From NCBI GenBank assembly GCA_018340375.1, contig JAFFJZ010000004.1, positions 26,634,001 through 26,698,000 of the forward strand: a DNA stretch of 64,000 nt, read 5' to 3'. Below the pieces are notes generated by a model, which saw nothing but the letters and a program-made list of their open reading frames with translations, made no database searches and was not told where the DNA came from. A program made the position numbers and the translations under genes. The stretch's first letter is position 1. The number at the start of each line of letters is the position of its first letter. The stretch comes from Gonatopus flavifemur (lineage: Eukaryota > Arthropoda > Insecta > Hymenoptera > Dryinidae). Shown in pieces: positions 21,792 to 32,982 of this stretch.

Positions 21792-22214
21792 TACATCATA
21801 CACTAAAAATTAGTAAGTGATACTAAAAAAAAATAGTTGAGACGTTATTTTACTAATGTTTCTAGATAATGGCAACTAATCCTTCCTCTCAGTGTAGTAG
21901 AAATCGACATCGAATCAATGTTGTTCCCAGCTTGGATTCCTCAGAACAATGTTGATCTGTTGTTGATTCCTATCAGGGTGTCCTTCAAGTTATACTTTTT
22001 TAGATGGCTGAAAGTTTCAATAAAAAATTATTCCAGATTGTGAACAGAACAGTTCATATGCTTTCTTCAGCTTTGGAAACTTCTTTTTCAGTTTCATCTG
22101 AGATATAATCGAATGGATTGACGCAAAACATCCAGTAGTTGAGTTCCATCAATTTGTGAATCCCTTCTTTAGCAAAAATCGCTGCTTACATTTCGTGACA
22201 GGCACCCTGTACTT

Positions 22215-23617
22215 TTAATGGTGAATGATAATTATAAAAATACTCACCTTTTCTCTTAATTTAGTATAGTTTTGGGAAACACATGGAAATATTTGAAACA
22301 AACTGTCGAAAGGACATGTGTTCAGAAATGATACCATATCATTATCTATTTTGATTGGCTGCAGTACCATGGTGTTTCCATTCTTCAGAATTGGTAATTT
22401 TTGCCTCCTCGGCAGAGTTGAAGCATCATGGATGGCTTGCTTCCTTTGCCCTAAATAAGTTCCTCTCCTTTTATTTATAGAGAATTGTCCACGCCAATGT
22501 TCTTCCTCGCGACTTTTAAGGATGTCCACAACATTCCCTCCCTTGAAACAGTCATGACATACTCTTTTCTCCCCATTTCCCTCGTTGTGTTTATTCATAG
22601 AAAATGAACACGGTTCTACGGGATGCACAAATTTGCAGCAAATCACGCATTGGTGACTAACGCCAGGTAAATCGTCATTTGCACACACCGGGTATTCAAA
22701 ACCTGGATCAAGTTGATTGGACGAATGATTATTAGAGTTCGCAGCTATATTTATTCCAAATTGGATTGTTTCCAATCCAAATGGGCCGGATTGATTTCCA
22801 AATGGAAGCTGTTTTTCGGTGGCTTGAGGAATGCATCCTCTTGAATCATTCAAACCTCCACACAAAATATTGTTATAAGACTTATAAATAATTATTGCTG
22901 AAGGAGATTTGCTATAATACTTACACGTCTCTTGGATTTTATATTTCAAAGATATCCAACAGACATTTGAGAAAAAGTGATATTCAATCTAATATATTCA
23001 GACCAATATTTACTGGATAGTTACCTGTTTGTGGGACACAAATTTGTGACGTGCTCTCTGGATCACCCTCATTGGGATTCGAGAAATCCCGCTCATGACT
23101 TTCGATGCATTTAGCAGCATCGACAATCTTCATTTTCCTCTTGATATCATCCAAGTGTATGCGAACGAGTTGATCAGCCCTCAAACGTTTTGTTTTTCTT
23201 AAACTCTCCTTCGACCGGAGCAGATGATGCTGGCATGCGTCCATAACCGAAGGATTCCCAAGAGAAAGAGGACCATGAAGGTAAAATGGATAGATTTCTT
23301 TCCAACAGATGATTCGCTATACTTGGATAATAATGAGCATTCTCTCAATCGGCTTTTTCTTTCAAAAACGATTGAATCTCTTCATTGATTTTACTCCCGC
23401 ATTGCTCCCACAAATTTGGATTGGAATTTTTCTTTCTCTTGGATTTCTGACTCTTTGAATCAGTTTCTGGAGAAGATACTGAAGAACTTGAATTGCTTTC
23501 ATCGGCTTTCTTTTCGAATTCGATAAGTTTTTTTCTATCTGAAAATGTTGTATTCCTATTAAAATTGTTGAGGTTATTGCTTGTTAAATGTATTCCATAA
23601 AATTGAATCTTGGACAC
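22215..23617 (-). CDS. integrase-element C-terminal protein, KRBA2/SCAND3-like, multi-exon
   Basis: Three minus-strand frames in order, 23617-23345, 23244-22984 and 22949-22215, appear to be exons or fragments of one protein. The first is Ser/Lys-rich (LWEQCGSKINEEIQSFLKEK). The second is basic and helical (TKRLRADQLVRIHLDDIKRK). The third has a Cys/His cluster (CVICCKFVHPVEPC and VCHDCFKGG) followed by EEHWRGQF, KNGNTMVLQPIKI and NTCPFDSLFQIF. A finger of this type followed by NTC.FDS.FQ is what I remember at the C-terminus of KRBA2/SCAND3-like proteins, which descend from transposons with retroviral-type integrases (Ginger/gypsy class). No integrase core is seen in the window, so it is partial or a derived gene. 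Splice joints not resolved. Confidence 0.5.
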
Positions 23618-23869
23618 CTATTGATTTTGATAAATATCATATGTTACACAGCGAGAATATGTAGTATAAAATCGAATTCCAAAGAAGTATCAATCACATC
23701 AAATAGTTAGTGTAGTAGAAAACTTCCAATCAACATTAGGCAGTGGGGAAACGTATGTAAAGTAGAAACAAAAAATGGAAGAAAATGAAAGGAGCAGGGT
23801 ATGTAAAATGGAAATAAATTGACATATACTACATGAAAAGTATTATATAATTTACAAGTTTTCTAATCA

Positions 23870-24007
23870 ACAATTCAAACAAACGTGATACTGATCATCT
23901 GACTCCGTTGTGATGGGTATCTCCTGAACCCATACACGAAGGCGCATAAGGTGTTGAGCGCCTCCACGACACTCGTCGTGGATATTTATTACCAACAGCG
24001 GCACCTG
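23870..24007 (-). other. possible terminal exon
   Basis: After a minus-strand acceptor (CAATATATTTCAG) an open frame starts GTGCCGCTGTTGGTAATAAA and encodes about 45 residues (VPLLVINIHDECRGGAQHLM ... ITTESDDQYHVCLNC) to a stop. It is GC-richer than its surroundings. No upstream exon could be joined. Family unknown. Confidence 0.25.
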
Positions 24008-24639
24008 AAATATATTGAAGGAGAACAAGTAATATGTCCACGATGATTATGAAGGGGTAAAGGGTTAAGGGGAAGCTGAGGGAGAGAGGGTGGGTTGAAT
24101 TTAATTAACAAAAATGCAAAATCTGGAATTGAGGTTAAACATGTGTTACCACGTATACATATATTTTGACAACTTCATACAAATTACACGGCCTGGTCGT
24201 GGGAAAAGGCAATACAATATTGATTGAACTTGTAGAAGAAGTCAAGGGAACACAGGGAAACGAGAAAATACGGAGGGCACGACCGCGAGGGACATCTCTA
24301 CACGGACAAAGCCGTTCACATTAATCAAACAAAGGGAGGACTCAGGGAAACCGCGACCATAAACTAGTACACGAGGGTGGGCTGAATCGGACGAGGGGGT
24401 GATTCTAGGGAACAAACACTACGGGCGGAGGAAAATTCAAACGAGGGAGCACGTGGTGGATGCCACGAGAAGGAAAACTTTGACTCGATACTTCACCGAA
24501 AGAAATCCACCACACTGGCACTCTCACTCCGGAACAATAATTTGGCGGATGCGGATACCAATGTGTAATTCAGATTTAAACCCCGGTGGCACCGTGCACT
24601 CACCGTATTCCAAGATTTTATCCAAAAAAAGTTTTCTCG

Positions 24640-25430
24640 CGAACGTCACTAGAGCTTGGTCACATGAGAAGTGAAATTCAAGATGGCCTTTTCTTCTTCT
24701 TCACCAACGGGTGAGTTCGCAAAATGATACACGGAACCCTGTCGGTGCCTTTCCGTTGGAGCCCGCTTGTTGAGCTCGTTTCATTGATTCAGGCGGTGAT
24801 AGTCTCTGATTGGTCGTTGGGTGAGTGTCGGTATAAGTGGGACGGGGGTTCTGTCCTTCTCCAAGTGGCTGATTTCTCTCGTGTGAAAGTGACAGGGAGT
24901 GTCGGGGTTCGGGTCGTCTCTCTCATCCGTTCTTCTCCTCTTATAGGGGCATGTTGAACGGCGCATGCGTCCTGCTTCTTCCCCTCGGGTTGACGGCCTT
25001 GGCGAGAGGGCGATAGAGGGCGTTTCTTCCTCCGCTGTTGGTTGGCCTGGGGTGAGAGAAGATGAACTCCCGGGATTGGTGGATCGTCCTCCGGTGGTAA
25101 GGGACCGCCGTATCACCTCGCGGCAGATGGCGTTGCCTCCCAGGGGCAGGAAACCCCGACAAATCATAGGCGGACAGAGATTAGAGGAGGTCGGGATTGG
25201 TTGAGGAGGGAAATTGTGTTCCCGATTCTCGTGTGAGCAAGCGACAGTAGTGTTCTCTCTAGCAAACTAAAGTGTGCGCAGATGACATGACAACTCTAGC
25301 GATGGTGCGCGGCGCCACCCCGCGATTCTCTTTGTGACAAGATATCACGTCACACCGTGTTAGCCATCACGTGCTTTTACCGCTGTTTACCGCCAACGAT
25401 CATCCTGCGCTCTACCTGCGCACGATCGAG
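24640..25430. other. GC-rich island
   Basis: This ~0.8 kb is strikingly GC- and CpG-rich against the AT-rich window. Open frames exist on both strands (for example minus 25167-24781, Pro/Thr/Arg-rich, and plus 24965-25204), but long frames are expected by chance in GC-rich DNA and they overlap, so I call none. A start-like AAGATGGCCTTTTCTTCTTC followed by CGGGTGAGTTC at about 24680-24715 could be a first coding exon with a donor. 25201-25240 recurs inverted at 3673-3707, so part of the island belongs to an interspersed repeat. It may be a promoter region or a foreign element. Confidence 0.45.
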
Positions 25431-25439
25431 TCGTTTTGC

Positions 25440-25476
25440 TATATAGCATTATAGCGACGTGCGCTCATTCCTCAGT
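25440..25476 (+). promoter_or_regulatory. core promoter at the edge of the GC island
   Basis: TATATAGC at 25440 followed by TCAGT (A at 25474) about 34 nt downstream: a TATA box plus arthropod-type initiator. It points into AT-rich sequence where only short frames (a 22-codon frame from ATG near 25542) occur, so the transcript it would drive is unidentified. Confidence 0.45.
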
Positions 25477-25978
25477 ACTACGTCAATCAAATTGATAACT
25501 TTCCACTTTACACACGTTTCCATATTATTGTTGTACGTAAATGGAACCTACAAATAAAAAAGAATTCAAAGGAGTTGAGAATTATGAAAAATTTCGTAAT
25601 TCAGTCTTGTTACCTTGAAAATATGAATTCAGTAAATTCATTTTGAGTACGTCAGACTGTTGTACGAAGTAGTGAGCGAAACATACAATTGGAATTTCAA
25701 TTGTTCATCGGAACGCATTCATAATTAAAATTGAAAAAACCTCATTCGGAAGTGATGAGTGTTCTAAAATCTTGTTCTCTTGAAAGGGATATAATTATTA
25801 TGAATATGTTATTCGAGAAAGTAAAGATATATACGCCCCAGTCTTTTGTATTCAGTTGCTAATGCGTTACAATGAACGAGTCAAATTTCAAGGACGTTGA
25901 GAAAACAAGAAGCTTGTAGAAACGAAAACACACGGAATATTCAAAAGTACTTTGGAAATTAGGATATCTCCTTACCTA

Positions 25979-26280
25979 CACGGAGAGAAATTTGGAGATA
26001 TTGAATCACTGAGCTCCGTGTGATTTTTCATCTCGAAATCAGATGATTTTGTATCTCGAACGGCGTGAAAAAACATCACAACATCGGAGAGCATGATTCT
26101 CGAATCCCGTGATATTATTTCACCGTGAAGTTGGAGATTCGAAATCAAGCAGTTCGGTGCTCAAAAAGCATACAGTTCGTGATAGAAAATCACCAATCGG
26201 TTGATTTTGCTTCACGTCAGTTGCGAGATGCAAAATCATGTTGAGTTCGTTGATTTAATATCTCCGAATTCCTCTCCGTG
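25979..26280. mobile_element. CACGG-ended MITE with TGATTT/ATCTC motif array
   Basis: Inverted ends CACGGAGAGAAATT (25979) and AATTCCTCTCCGTG (to 26280) with TA on both sides (25977-25978, 26281-26282). Interior repeats of TGATTTTGNATCTC and its inverse at least eight times. The ends match those of the element at 7950-8319, but the internal motif is unrelated. Confidence 0.75.
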
Positions 26281-26420
26281 TACACAACACAAAATATTTG
26301 ATATATTTGATATATTGTTCTCCAGGCGTTCATCGTGAATTCAAAGTATTCATAATGAATACGTATTGATTTCCATAACAGGACCCTCATGGAAGAGTCT
26401 TTGCATTTTTCTACGTTGTC

Positions 26421-26528
26421 CCCCTAGTAACACAAAACGTTCGTCAAACGTTCTGAGAATATTTGCAGGGCATTCAAATATTCTAGGAATGTTCGGAGAA
26501 TATTTTATTCACATTGGTGTTACTTGGG
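26421..26528. mobile_element. short CCCNAGTAACAC inverted-repeat element
   Basis: CCCCTAGTAACACAAAACG and TGGTGTTACTTGGG form inverted ends; the interior repeats AACGTTC/GAATATT-type palindromes. About 108 bp, non-coding. The ends resemble those of the hairpin at 41804-41907 (CCCAAGTAGCA). Confidence 0.5.
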
Positions 26529-26639
26529 TAAGTTCATGGGAATGCACTAACTAACTAAATCAGTGTTATGCGATGCCAGTGATTTTCAATCATGGTATTG
26601 AAATGTGAAGATTTTATACAAATGATCCATGAATAATTC

Positions 26640-26640
<1 letters not shown>

Positions 26641-26694
<54 letters not shown>
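26641..26694. repeat. (TA)n microsatellite
   Basis: An almost pure TA run. A similar run lies at about 52735-52770. 26700-27190 holds no gene; it contains GAATTC/ATGAATTCAT-rich repeat debris. Confidence 0.9.
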
Positions 26695-26697
<3 letters not shown>

Positions 26698-27192
26698 CAT
26701 CTTGTATCTTGTGGTACATGCAATATAAAATCATTAAATATTGAGTCTAATGGCAATTACAATTGTATAATATATATTTAATTTCAACACTAAATAAGTC
26801 AAACATATCCTAGCCAGCATAAATGATCAATTTCAATTCATGAAGAAGACTTCTCAAAGAGCTTCTGAATAGTCCCTATTATGCGATGAGTAATGAGTTC
26901 AATATGAATTTCATGAATCCAATATGAAAACGTATTGAGTCCCCGGTGAATTCATCACGGAGTCTCGATATGAATTCTTTCTGAACATTAGGTTATTTAT
27001 CAAGAGTTTATTTTGAATTCATCGAATTCATATTACTTATTATTAGTAACATAACTAGAGCTCTTTGCGGGGACTCTTGTGCTGTATGGGATTAGATGAT
27101 AAGGAAAAGAAATTTATAAATGAATATACATACATCAAAGAATGATCGAAAAATTGAAATTTTATTATAACATACATCGAATTATTCAATGC

Positions 27193-30002
27193 TCACATAT
27201 GAAGCAATGGAATGGAAACATTTCTTCCCTGAACAGCAGTGTGGATACACTTTTTCTCACATTTCATAAGATTATAAAACCTTGTTTTCTTTTCACAATT
27301 ATCAAGTGCGGTAATACCAATCAACCTTGGAGACAAGGGATATGTGAGAAAAATCGTAAGGGAACGAAATTTGAAACATCCAATTGAAATATCCTGTGCA
27401 GTTAAATTATGTTTTTTTGAAGATAAAATGGATGTGATTTCAACAATTTCTCCAGAATCAAGTTGAACCAGATTATTTGGATGTGACGTTGTTAAATACA
27501 TTTCTTCGAATCTCACTTTTGATAAAGAAAATTGATCTCCATTATCAATAATCCTTGACAGATTTTCGAACTGAATCCATTTTTTCACTGCTTGTTGCAA
27601 TGGCACTGATCTTGTTGTTGAAAAATTTTCAGGGGTTTTTCCCAATTGTTGCAGATGTACCGCTACTTGAGCAAGCGTTTTTGATGTCCTTTCATCAGAC
27701 GCTCCAAATATCCTGAGGCATTCTCAAAAGGGAATGCTGAATAATCCGTCAATGGTCCGTTCATATGTTTAACGTCATCAACAATGTGCGGAAGATTATG
27801 AATGTTCATAACTTGCGAATCTTTGCCGTAATAACTGGGCGTGAGAATGAAAAAGGTTTTCAATAACATTTTCGCGTAATCAGCATATGCAATGCATAGT
27901 TCCCTGCTACATAGTATTCTACAAGCTGTATAGAGCAGCATAAAATGCTTATATAAGTTTTCAGGAAGAACTTGATAAACAGTTATTCCACTGAAATATA
28001 AAAGAAGAAGCCTATGTTGGGTCGCTTTCCATTGACCAATATCAAACAGATCTAATGTTTTTCTTTGAAATTCTACTGGGACATGTTTTGTAAATTCCAT
28101 CAATATATGTTGGAATGTTGTACGATTCGTACTGCCAATTTTACATGATTTTTTCCATGTAAAATATTGTTTATCAAAAATTTGGAAACACCTAAACATA
28201 AATGATGCATATAATCGATTGACACAGACTTAACGGGATCGAAATTCATAATATCCACCAGTGGGGAGTCTTCTTTTGGAGAATGATGTTCTGGTTGTGC
28301 TCTGGCTCTGGACGATTCATTTGTACGCAACTGTGATTCAGAATTATCAAAAATACGTTCATTATCAATACTTAGCCCTCGATCTTCACACCTTTCACAG
28401 GAAAAAAAATCCTGTGTGAGATTTTCTGCGTTTAATAAAAGCTCTGGCAGGTGTATCACAAACAAATCCATGCTCATCAAAGTCATAGTGTTTACCACCA
28501 ATGTTTATGCCATTCTTAATCAAAACATTCACTTCTTCGACGAACTGCTGTAGATATTCTTTGGCTGACATTGGTTTCCCTTGGCCATGAAACAAGCCTA
28601 TCATGAAAGGAGTTGTGTCATATTTCTTATTATCAATTGAACCATAAGCCAAAATTGTTTCGACGAGTTTTTATAAACCTCTACGCCATCAACGTGAATT
28701 AGCAAACCAATTTTTTTGTCTTCATACACATCCGTAATAATAGTCCTTCAAAGAGATTTTTCTATACTATAATAAACGAATTGACCATAGGTGCCATTAC
28801 TGCACAACATTCTTTGTATTTCATATTCCTTCTTTACAGATTTGAATGAAGTTTTTGAACTTTTTGGAATTTCTTCATGGCCTTCATCTATGAAAATACG
28901 TAATGTCACCAATACATTCCCTCGTTAATATTGTGACACGGCCCAAGGCCCAAAAATGGATTTTTTCTCTCAATGTTCCAGATGGTCCTGGATGGCCCTT
29001 TCGCCAACCGGTGCCATATCTGTATTTGTTGAGTGAGAGGATTCTGTGGATGAGAATGATATGCTTTCATTGTCACTTCCATCAGGAATCATTCCGTCAT
29101 CTTCTTTCTCTGATGCATTTCTAACATGTATGCCAGTTTTTTCCTCAGGCAATTCATTTAAATCTGGCTTGGTCGCGGTAGAACTTGATTCGCCAATCCT
29201 AAGGCTACTTTCCTTTTGATCTACAAGTGAGTTTACGCCATCAGTTTCCGACTCAAGTATACATGGAAAATATAACATTGGTGATTCTGGGATTTCATCT
29301 TGTGATTCATCTAGAAGTAAAGAAATACAACGTCTCTCAATGTTCTTGAATGTAAAAATATTCCAATGTAGTCATGAAGAATTCTTTATGAATTCATTGC
29401 AGGATTCACTAAGAGTCCTCGTTATGACAGTTCAGAATGAATTCTTCTTGAACTCCTGGTATTCAAAATGACTTCTAAAATAATGCATAAGAATTCATAA
29501 TGAATTGACATAATCGGGAGTGATTTTGGAACATTGTTTACCGTGTGGATTATTTGCACATTCCATGCGTGATCACATGCTTAGATTGCTTGAAACAAGC
29601 TTGCACGAGCTTGGAATGTTTGGAAAGTGCTTGTGCTATTCGAGTACAATCGGTATCGGTATCGGTTCAATAGTGAATTACTGGTTGAAAACACTTACTG
29701 ACAATCATTCCTTTCCAAAGTAGTTCCCCAAATAGCACAAGAATTCTAAAACAGTTCTTCATAAATATATTGTATTCATTATGAGCTCCTTGAAAACTCC
29801 TGTACTTTTTGCGTTCTCATTGAAAATTTCAAGCAGGAAACTATTGGGGATCTGTTAGGGTTGAATCTGAATGGTGTAAAAATACCATGAACGCTGATTA
29901 TATTATATACTAACCTTGGTTACTTTCTCCATTGTCAGAATCTGTATCATCGACTGAAACTTTTTGGAGTTCAAGATATTTTTTCACTCTATTATAAGAC
30001 AT
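27193..30002 (-). pseudogene. Plavaka/CACTA-like transposase-derived gene, frameshifted
   Basis: Exon 1 (30002-29916) starts ATG and encodes MSYNRVKKYLELQKVSVDD; its donor CAAG|GTTAG joins in phase to the acceptor TTACTTCTAG at about 29312 (exon 2 begins DESQDEIPESPM). Exon 2 runs to a stop at 28970, Ser/Glu-rich. Further fragments follow: LLIHVDGVEVYKNSSKQFW near 28720; 28652-28395 with CDTPARAFIKRRKSHTGFF; 28400-28100 with CERCEDRG and SIDYMHHLCLGVSKFL; 28199-27663 with GQWKATQHRLLLLYF, RILCSRELCIAYADYAKMLL and NIHNLPHIVDDVKH, SAFPFEN; 27645-27193. These are motifs of DUF4218-type Plavaka/EnSpm (CACTA) transposases as I know them. Frameshifts and stops make this copy inactive. Repeats fill the first intron. 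Confidence 0.7.
29340..29900. repeat. repeat-filled intron
   Basis: Between exons 1 and 2 of the Plavaka-like gene. 29370-29530 iterates GAATTC-type palindromes and 29535-29720 iterates CAAGC/GCTTG motifs, each with the palindrome-array texture of the MITEs elsewhere. Ends could not be set with confidence. Confidence 0.4.
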
Positions 30003-30286
30003 ATTTGGGAATCCAAATCGACGATTTTACGTAGAACTACACTCGAAGAACACGCAAACCTCTGTGTGTCTGATAAATGTACGAGGAAATTTGAATACGT
30101 CTAACGAGCGTGCATGGAGATTGCTGGCTCTTAGAATATATACAAACAACCAGACATTGGTTCACATCACTCGCGTGAACTCTGTTCATTGTAATAATAT
30201 TATTGGCAGGATATTGGAACAGCGGAGATTGGGCGTTGTAGTGAGCCAAAGCTACACCAGAACAGAGCCAGAGTTGGAGGGAGTAG

Positions 30287-30420
30287 GGATGGGCGATGTT
30301 GAACAAAATCATCGATGTTGAAAAATCGATTGTTAGCAGTCTCGATAGTTAATTAATCAATGTTTTTTGAAAAACATCGATCAACATCGGTACATCGATT
30401 ATTTCCTGATCTGGCGGGAA
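30287..30420. repeat. hAT-end-like GGGATGGGCGATG segment
   Basis: TAGGGATGGGCGATGTTG followed by alternating CATCGATG/ATCGATT motifs is typical of hAT-type terminal and subterminal sequence in insects (family knowledge). A hAT transposase lies 1.4 kb away at 31.8 kb, but I found no matching opposite end, so the link is open. Confidence 0.35.
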
Positions 30421-30690
30421 ATTTTGAAATTTAATTTTTTTATCAAGTCATAAAATGAATGCAATTCTTAAAAAATGGGGAACCCGTCTCAGAATTGAAA
30501 TTTTTACATTATTTCATTCACAACAATGCGAATGTATGCAGAATTTGGTTTTGATCGCAATATTCACCAATATAGCAAAAGATATAACAAGATCCAATGG
30601 CATTCTTTCAGAATCGCCAAGTCAACCCCTAAAACGTCTGCAGAATAAAGTCCTTGAAAGATTCAAATTGGCTATTGTCATCAGTGTTAC

Positions 30691-30783
30691 CAGAGTACGG
30701 TCGTATGACCAATGTTTATTAGGAGTTCCGTTTGATAGTCTCTTACGATTTGTCGAGCGTACGACCCATAGGTCGTACTCTGG
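30691..30783. repeat. 93 bp inverted repeat
   Basis: CCAGAGTACGGTCGTATGACC and its near-inverse GGTCGTACTCTGG bracket about 50 bp. Probably a very short MITE. The overlapping frame at 30455-30835 (126 codons) includes it and is not called. Confidence 0.4.
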
Positions 30784-31087
30784 CAATGCTGTTTGTCATA
30801 CAATATATACTATTATAATATTATACATAGTATGATCAAAGCCAATTTGAATCATCCAAAGACTCTATTCTGCTGTCATTCCAGGGATCCATTTGAAGAT
30901 TCTGCAAAAATGCGATTGGATCTGATTTTTAGAATTTTTGCTATCTGGGATTGTGGTTTCGTTAAGAATGTTAATATTCGAAATGCTCAAACTAACACAT
31001 AAAGGAATCAATTCTACACTGTTAGGAGATTTCTTAATTTTCATGTAAGAATTTTTGTGGAATTTCATAAGTGATTATTAACATTAA

Positions 31088-31416
31088 GAGGATACCAGCG
31101 CATAGGTGGCTGCATCTGGTGGCATTTCCTTTTCTACCAAAATACTCGAAGCTCAATGCATGAAGGAGTCTGAAATTTTCAGGGTTGAATCTTCGAAGGT
31201 TTATCTCCGTCTGTGAAATGCCGGATTTTCAAATTTCGAAAAATTGCAAAAAAATTGTTTTTGCTTTTTCTTGCAATTTCCGGCTCTTCACAGACGTTGA
31301 TGAACCTTCGAAAATTCAACCCTGAAAATTTCAGACTTTTTCATGCATTGAGCTTCGAGTATTTTGGTAGGAAAGAAAATGCCACCAGATGGAGCCACCT
31401 ATGCGCTGGTATCCTC
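31088..31416. mobile_element. 329 bp foldback MITE with TTAA duplication
   Basis: Arms starting GAGGATACCAGCGCATAGG and ending CCTATGCGCTGGTATCCTC are inverted through most of the length (CTTCGAA, TCTGAAATTTTCAGGG and AATGCATGA are shared), and TTAA flanks both sides (31084-31087, 31417-31420). TTAA targeting points to the piggyBac or Kolobok class. Non-coding. Confidence 0.75.
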
Positions 31417-31420
31417 TTAA

Positions 31421-31800
31421 GGAATAAATTCTTGGAATCCCAAATTCAAGAACCGATTATGAAATTTGAGAATATATGTGATAAAATTTGAAAATTCAAT
31501 TAAAATTGATAAATCGTCTATCAAAACTAATATTCAGCCATAAAATTCAAGAACTATGGTTATGTAAATAATTTCATAACCATGATTTTGAATTCCAGTT
31601 GAGTTTTTCTAACAGTGTATTATTATATCATCACTTTTAACGTAAAACAATAAATTTGCAGTTGGAATTGATGCAATACAGTTTTTTTATTGATTTCTGA
31701 AAAAATTAAATTCTTTTCTTATAAAAATTTTTGTTAAAAAATTTACTTATTCAAAATTTTATATGATGAATAAAAATTTATATGATCAACTTATTCTAGC
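31421..31800. other. no gene recognised; end of a CACTG-type repeat
   Basis: 31421-31618 has AATTCAAGAAC/TTCTTGAATT-type palindromes and ends TTTTTCTAACAGTG, resembling the right end of a CACTG-type MITE whose left end was probably lost next to the TTAA element. The rest is AT-rich with no support for genes. Confidence 0.35.
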
Positions 31801-31802
31801 TC

Positions 31803-32982
31803 CCAATCTTGACGACTTGTACCGTTCAAAAAAAGCAATGTATCAACATGTTGACCCGTGAATCTGTTTCCTTGATCAACAACAATAGAACCAGCTTTCG
31901 AAAACATTCACATGGCACAGATGTTGCTACGATGCAAGGGTATTGCATCGCTATAACGTATAAGGATGGATACGCGATTTCTAAAGATTGCCAGTGCTTG
32001 AGAGGATCTTCAGTTCGGCAAATTACCTTTTGGCTCAAATACTGCTCCAATTCGAAATACAATCCATCACTTGCAGCATTAATTGAATCAGATGTTTTGG
32101 CGATCAACTCATCATGGAAACTCCAAACACTCATAGAATCAGAAGAATGATTTGCATTGTTTGAAACTGTTCCTAATAATTCCTTTGAACCCGTTATGGA
32201 TTTTATCACACTATTGACATGACTAATAACAATTGAAGCCTGCTCAAAATGAAGATCCTTAAAGCGTGGATCAAGCAAAATTGCAGTGGCCAATATCAAA
32301 CATCTCTCTATCTCTGAAAATCTTGATTTAATTTCGAATTCCAATGCGTTTTTGAACTGGGCGCCAGTTTCTGTTACTGGTGTAGAATGTTTGATTTGCA
32401 TTTTCATACATCGAACAATTGGGATTATCATACTGCTGGTAGGATATGAATCAGCACTGATTTCAGTGATAACACTTTCAATTGGTTTCATAAGAGCTGT
32501 ACAATCTTTCAGAATCAAAATTTCATCACGAGTCAGCATATTTGGTGGCTTTTTACATTTTGATACAACTGGATAAATATATTCTTCTAATGCAAGAAAT
32601 CGTTCGAGCATGTACAATGTTGAGTTCCAACGTATTTCAGTATCCTGGATAAACTTTAGCGCGGTTCCTTCAGTTTTCCCATCACGTATTTGGAGCCTTT
32701 TGAGTTCGTCTGAAGCGACAACACTTCTTTTTGTGAGTGTCACGATGTTTTTAACTTTGGTGATAATAGCGCTCAAAGATGAATTGTTCGTTGTTTGTGC
32801 GGGATCAAAATTCGTTGATGGCATTTTGCGTATCGCATCAGGTACAAGATGAGATAAGGTATGTGCAAAGCATGGAAGACGTTTGACCTTCCCAAAAGCA
32901 TCAGTGACCGCTTTTTTTATATTGGACGCACTATCGGTAGTTACAGCTTGAATTTTGTTGAGGTCTAAATCAAATGAATTTA
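31803..32982 (-). pseudogene. hAT transposase C-terminal part, split by mariner
   Basis: The minus frame after the mariner junction (32982 downward) runs about 385 codons: DLDLNKIQAVTTDSASNIKK (the TDSASN region around the second catalytic Asp), LPCFAHTLSHLV, DTEIRWNSTLYML, ILLDPRFKDLHF and the dimerisation region DPLKHWQSLEIAYPSLYVIA...TSVP. Just after VPCE a small deletion shifts the frame; in the next frame the expected FSKAG and DTLLFLN motifs follow, ending at a stop near 31803. The N-terminal zinc finger and first catalytic region should lie beyond the mariner (34279 upward) but are not recognisable there. The combination of truncation and frameshift makes it inactive. Confidence 0.85.

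Noticed and set aside
24781..25204. Overlapping ORFs of 73-128 codons in the GC island
   Set aside because: Long frames on both strands are expected in GC-rich DNA; no domain, and they contradict each other.
31809..32852. Plus-strand ORFs antisense to the hAT transposase
   Set aside because: They are shadows of the conserved minus-strand frame.
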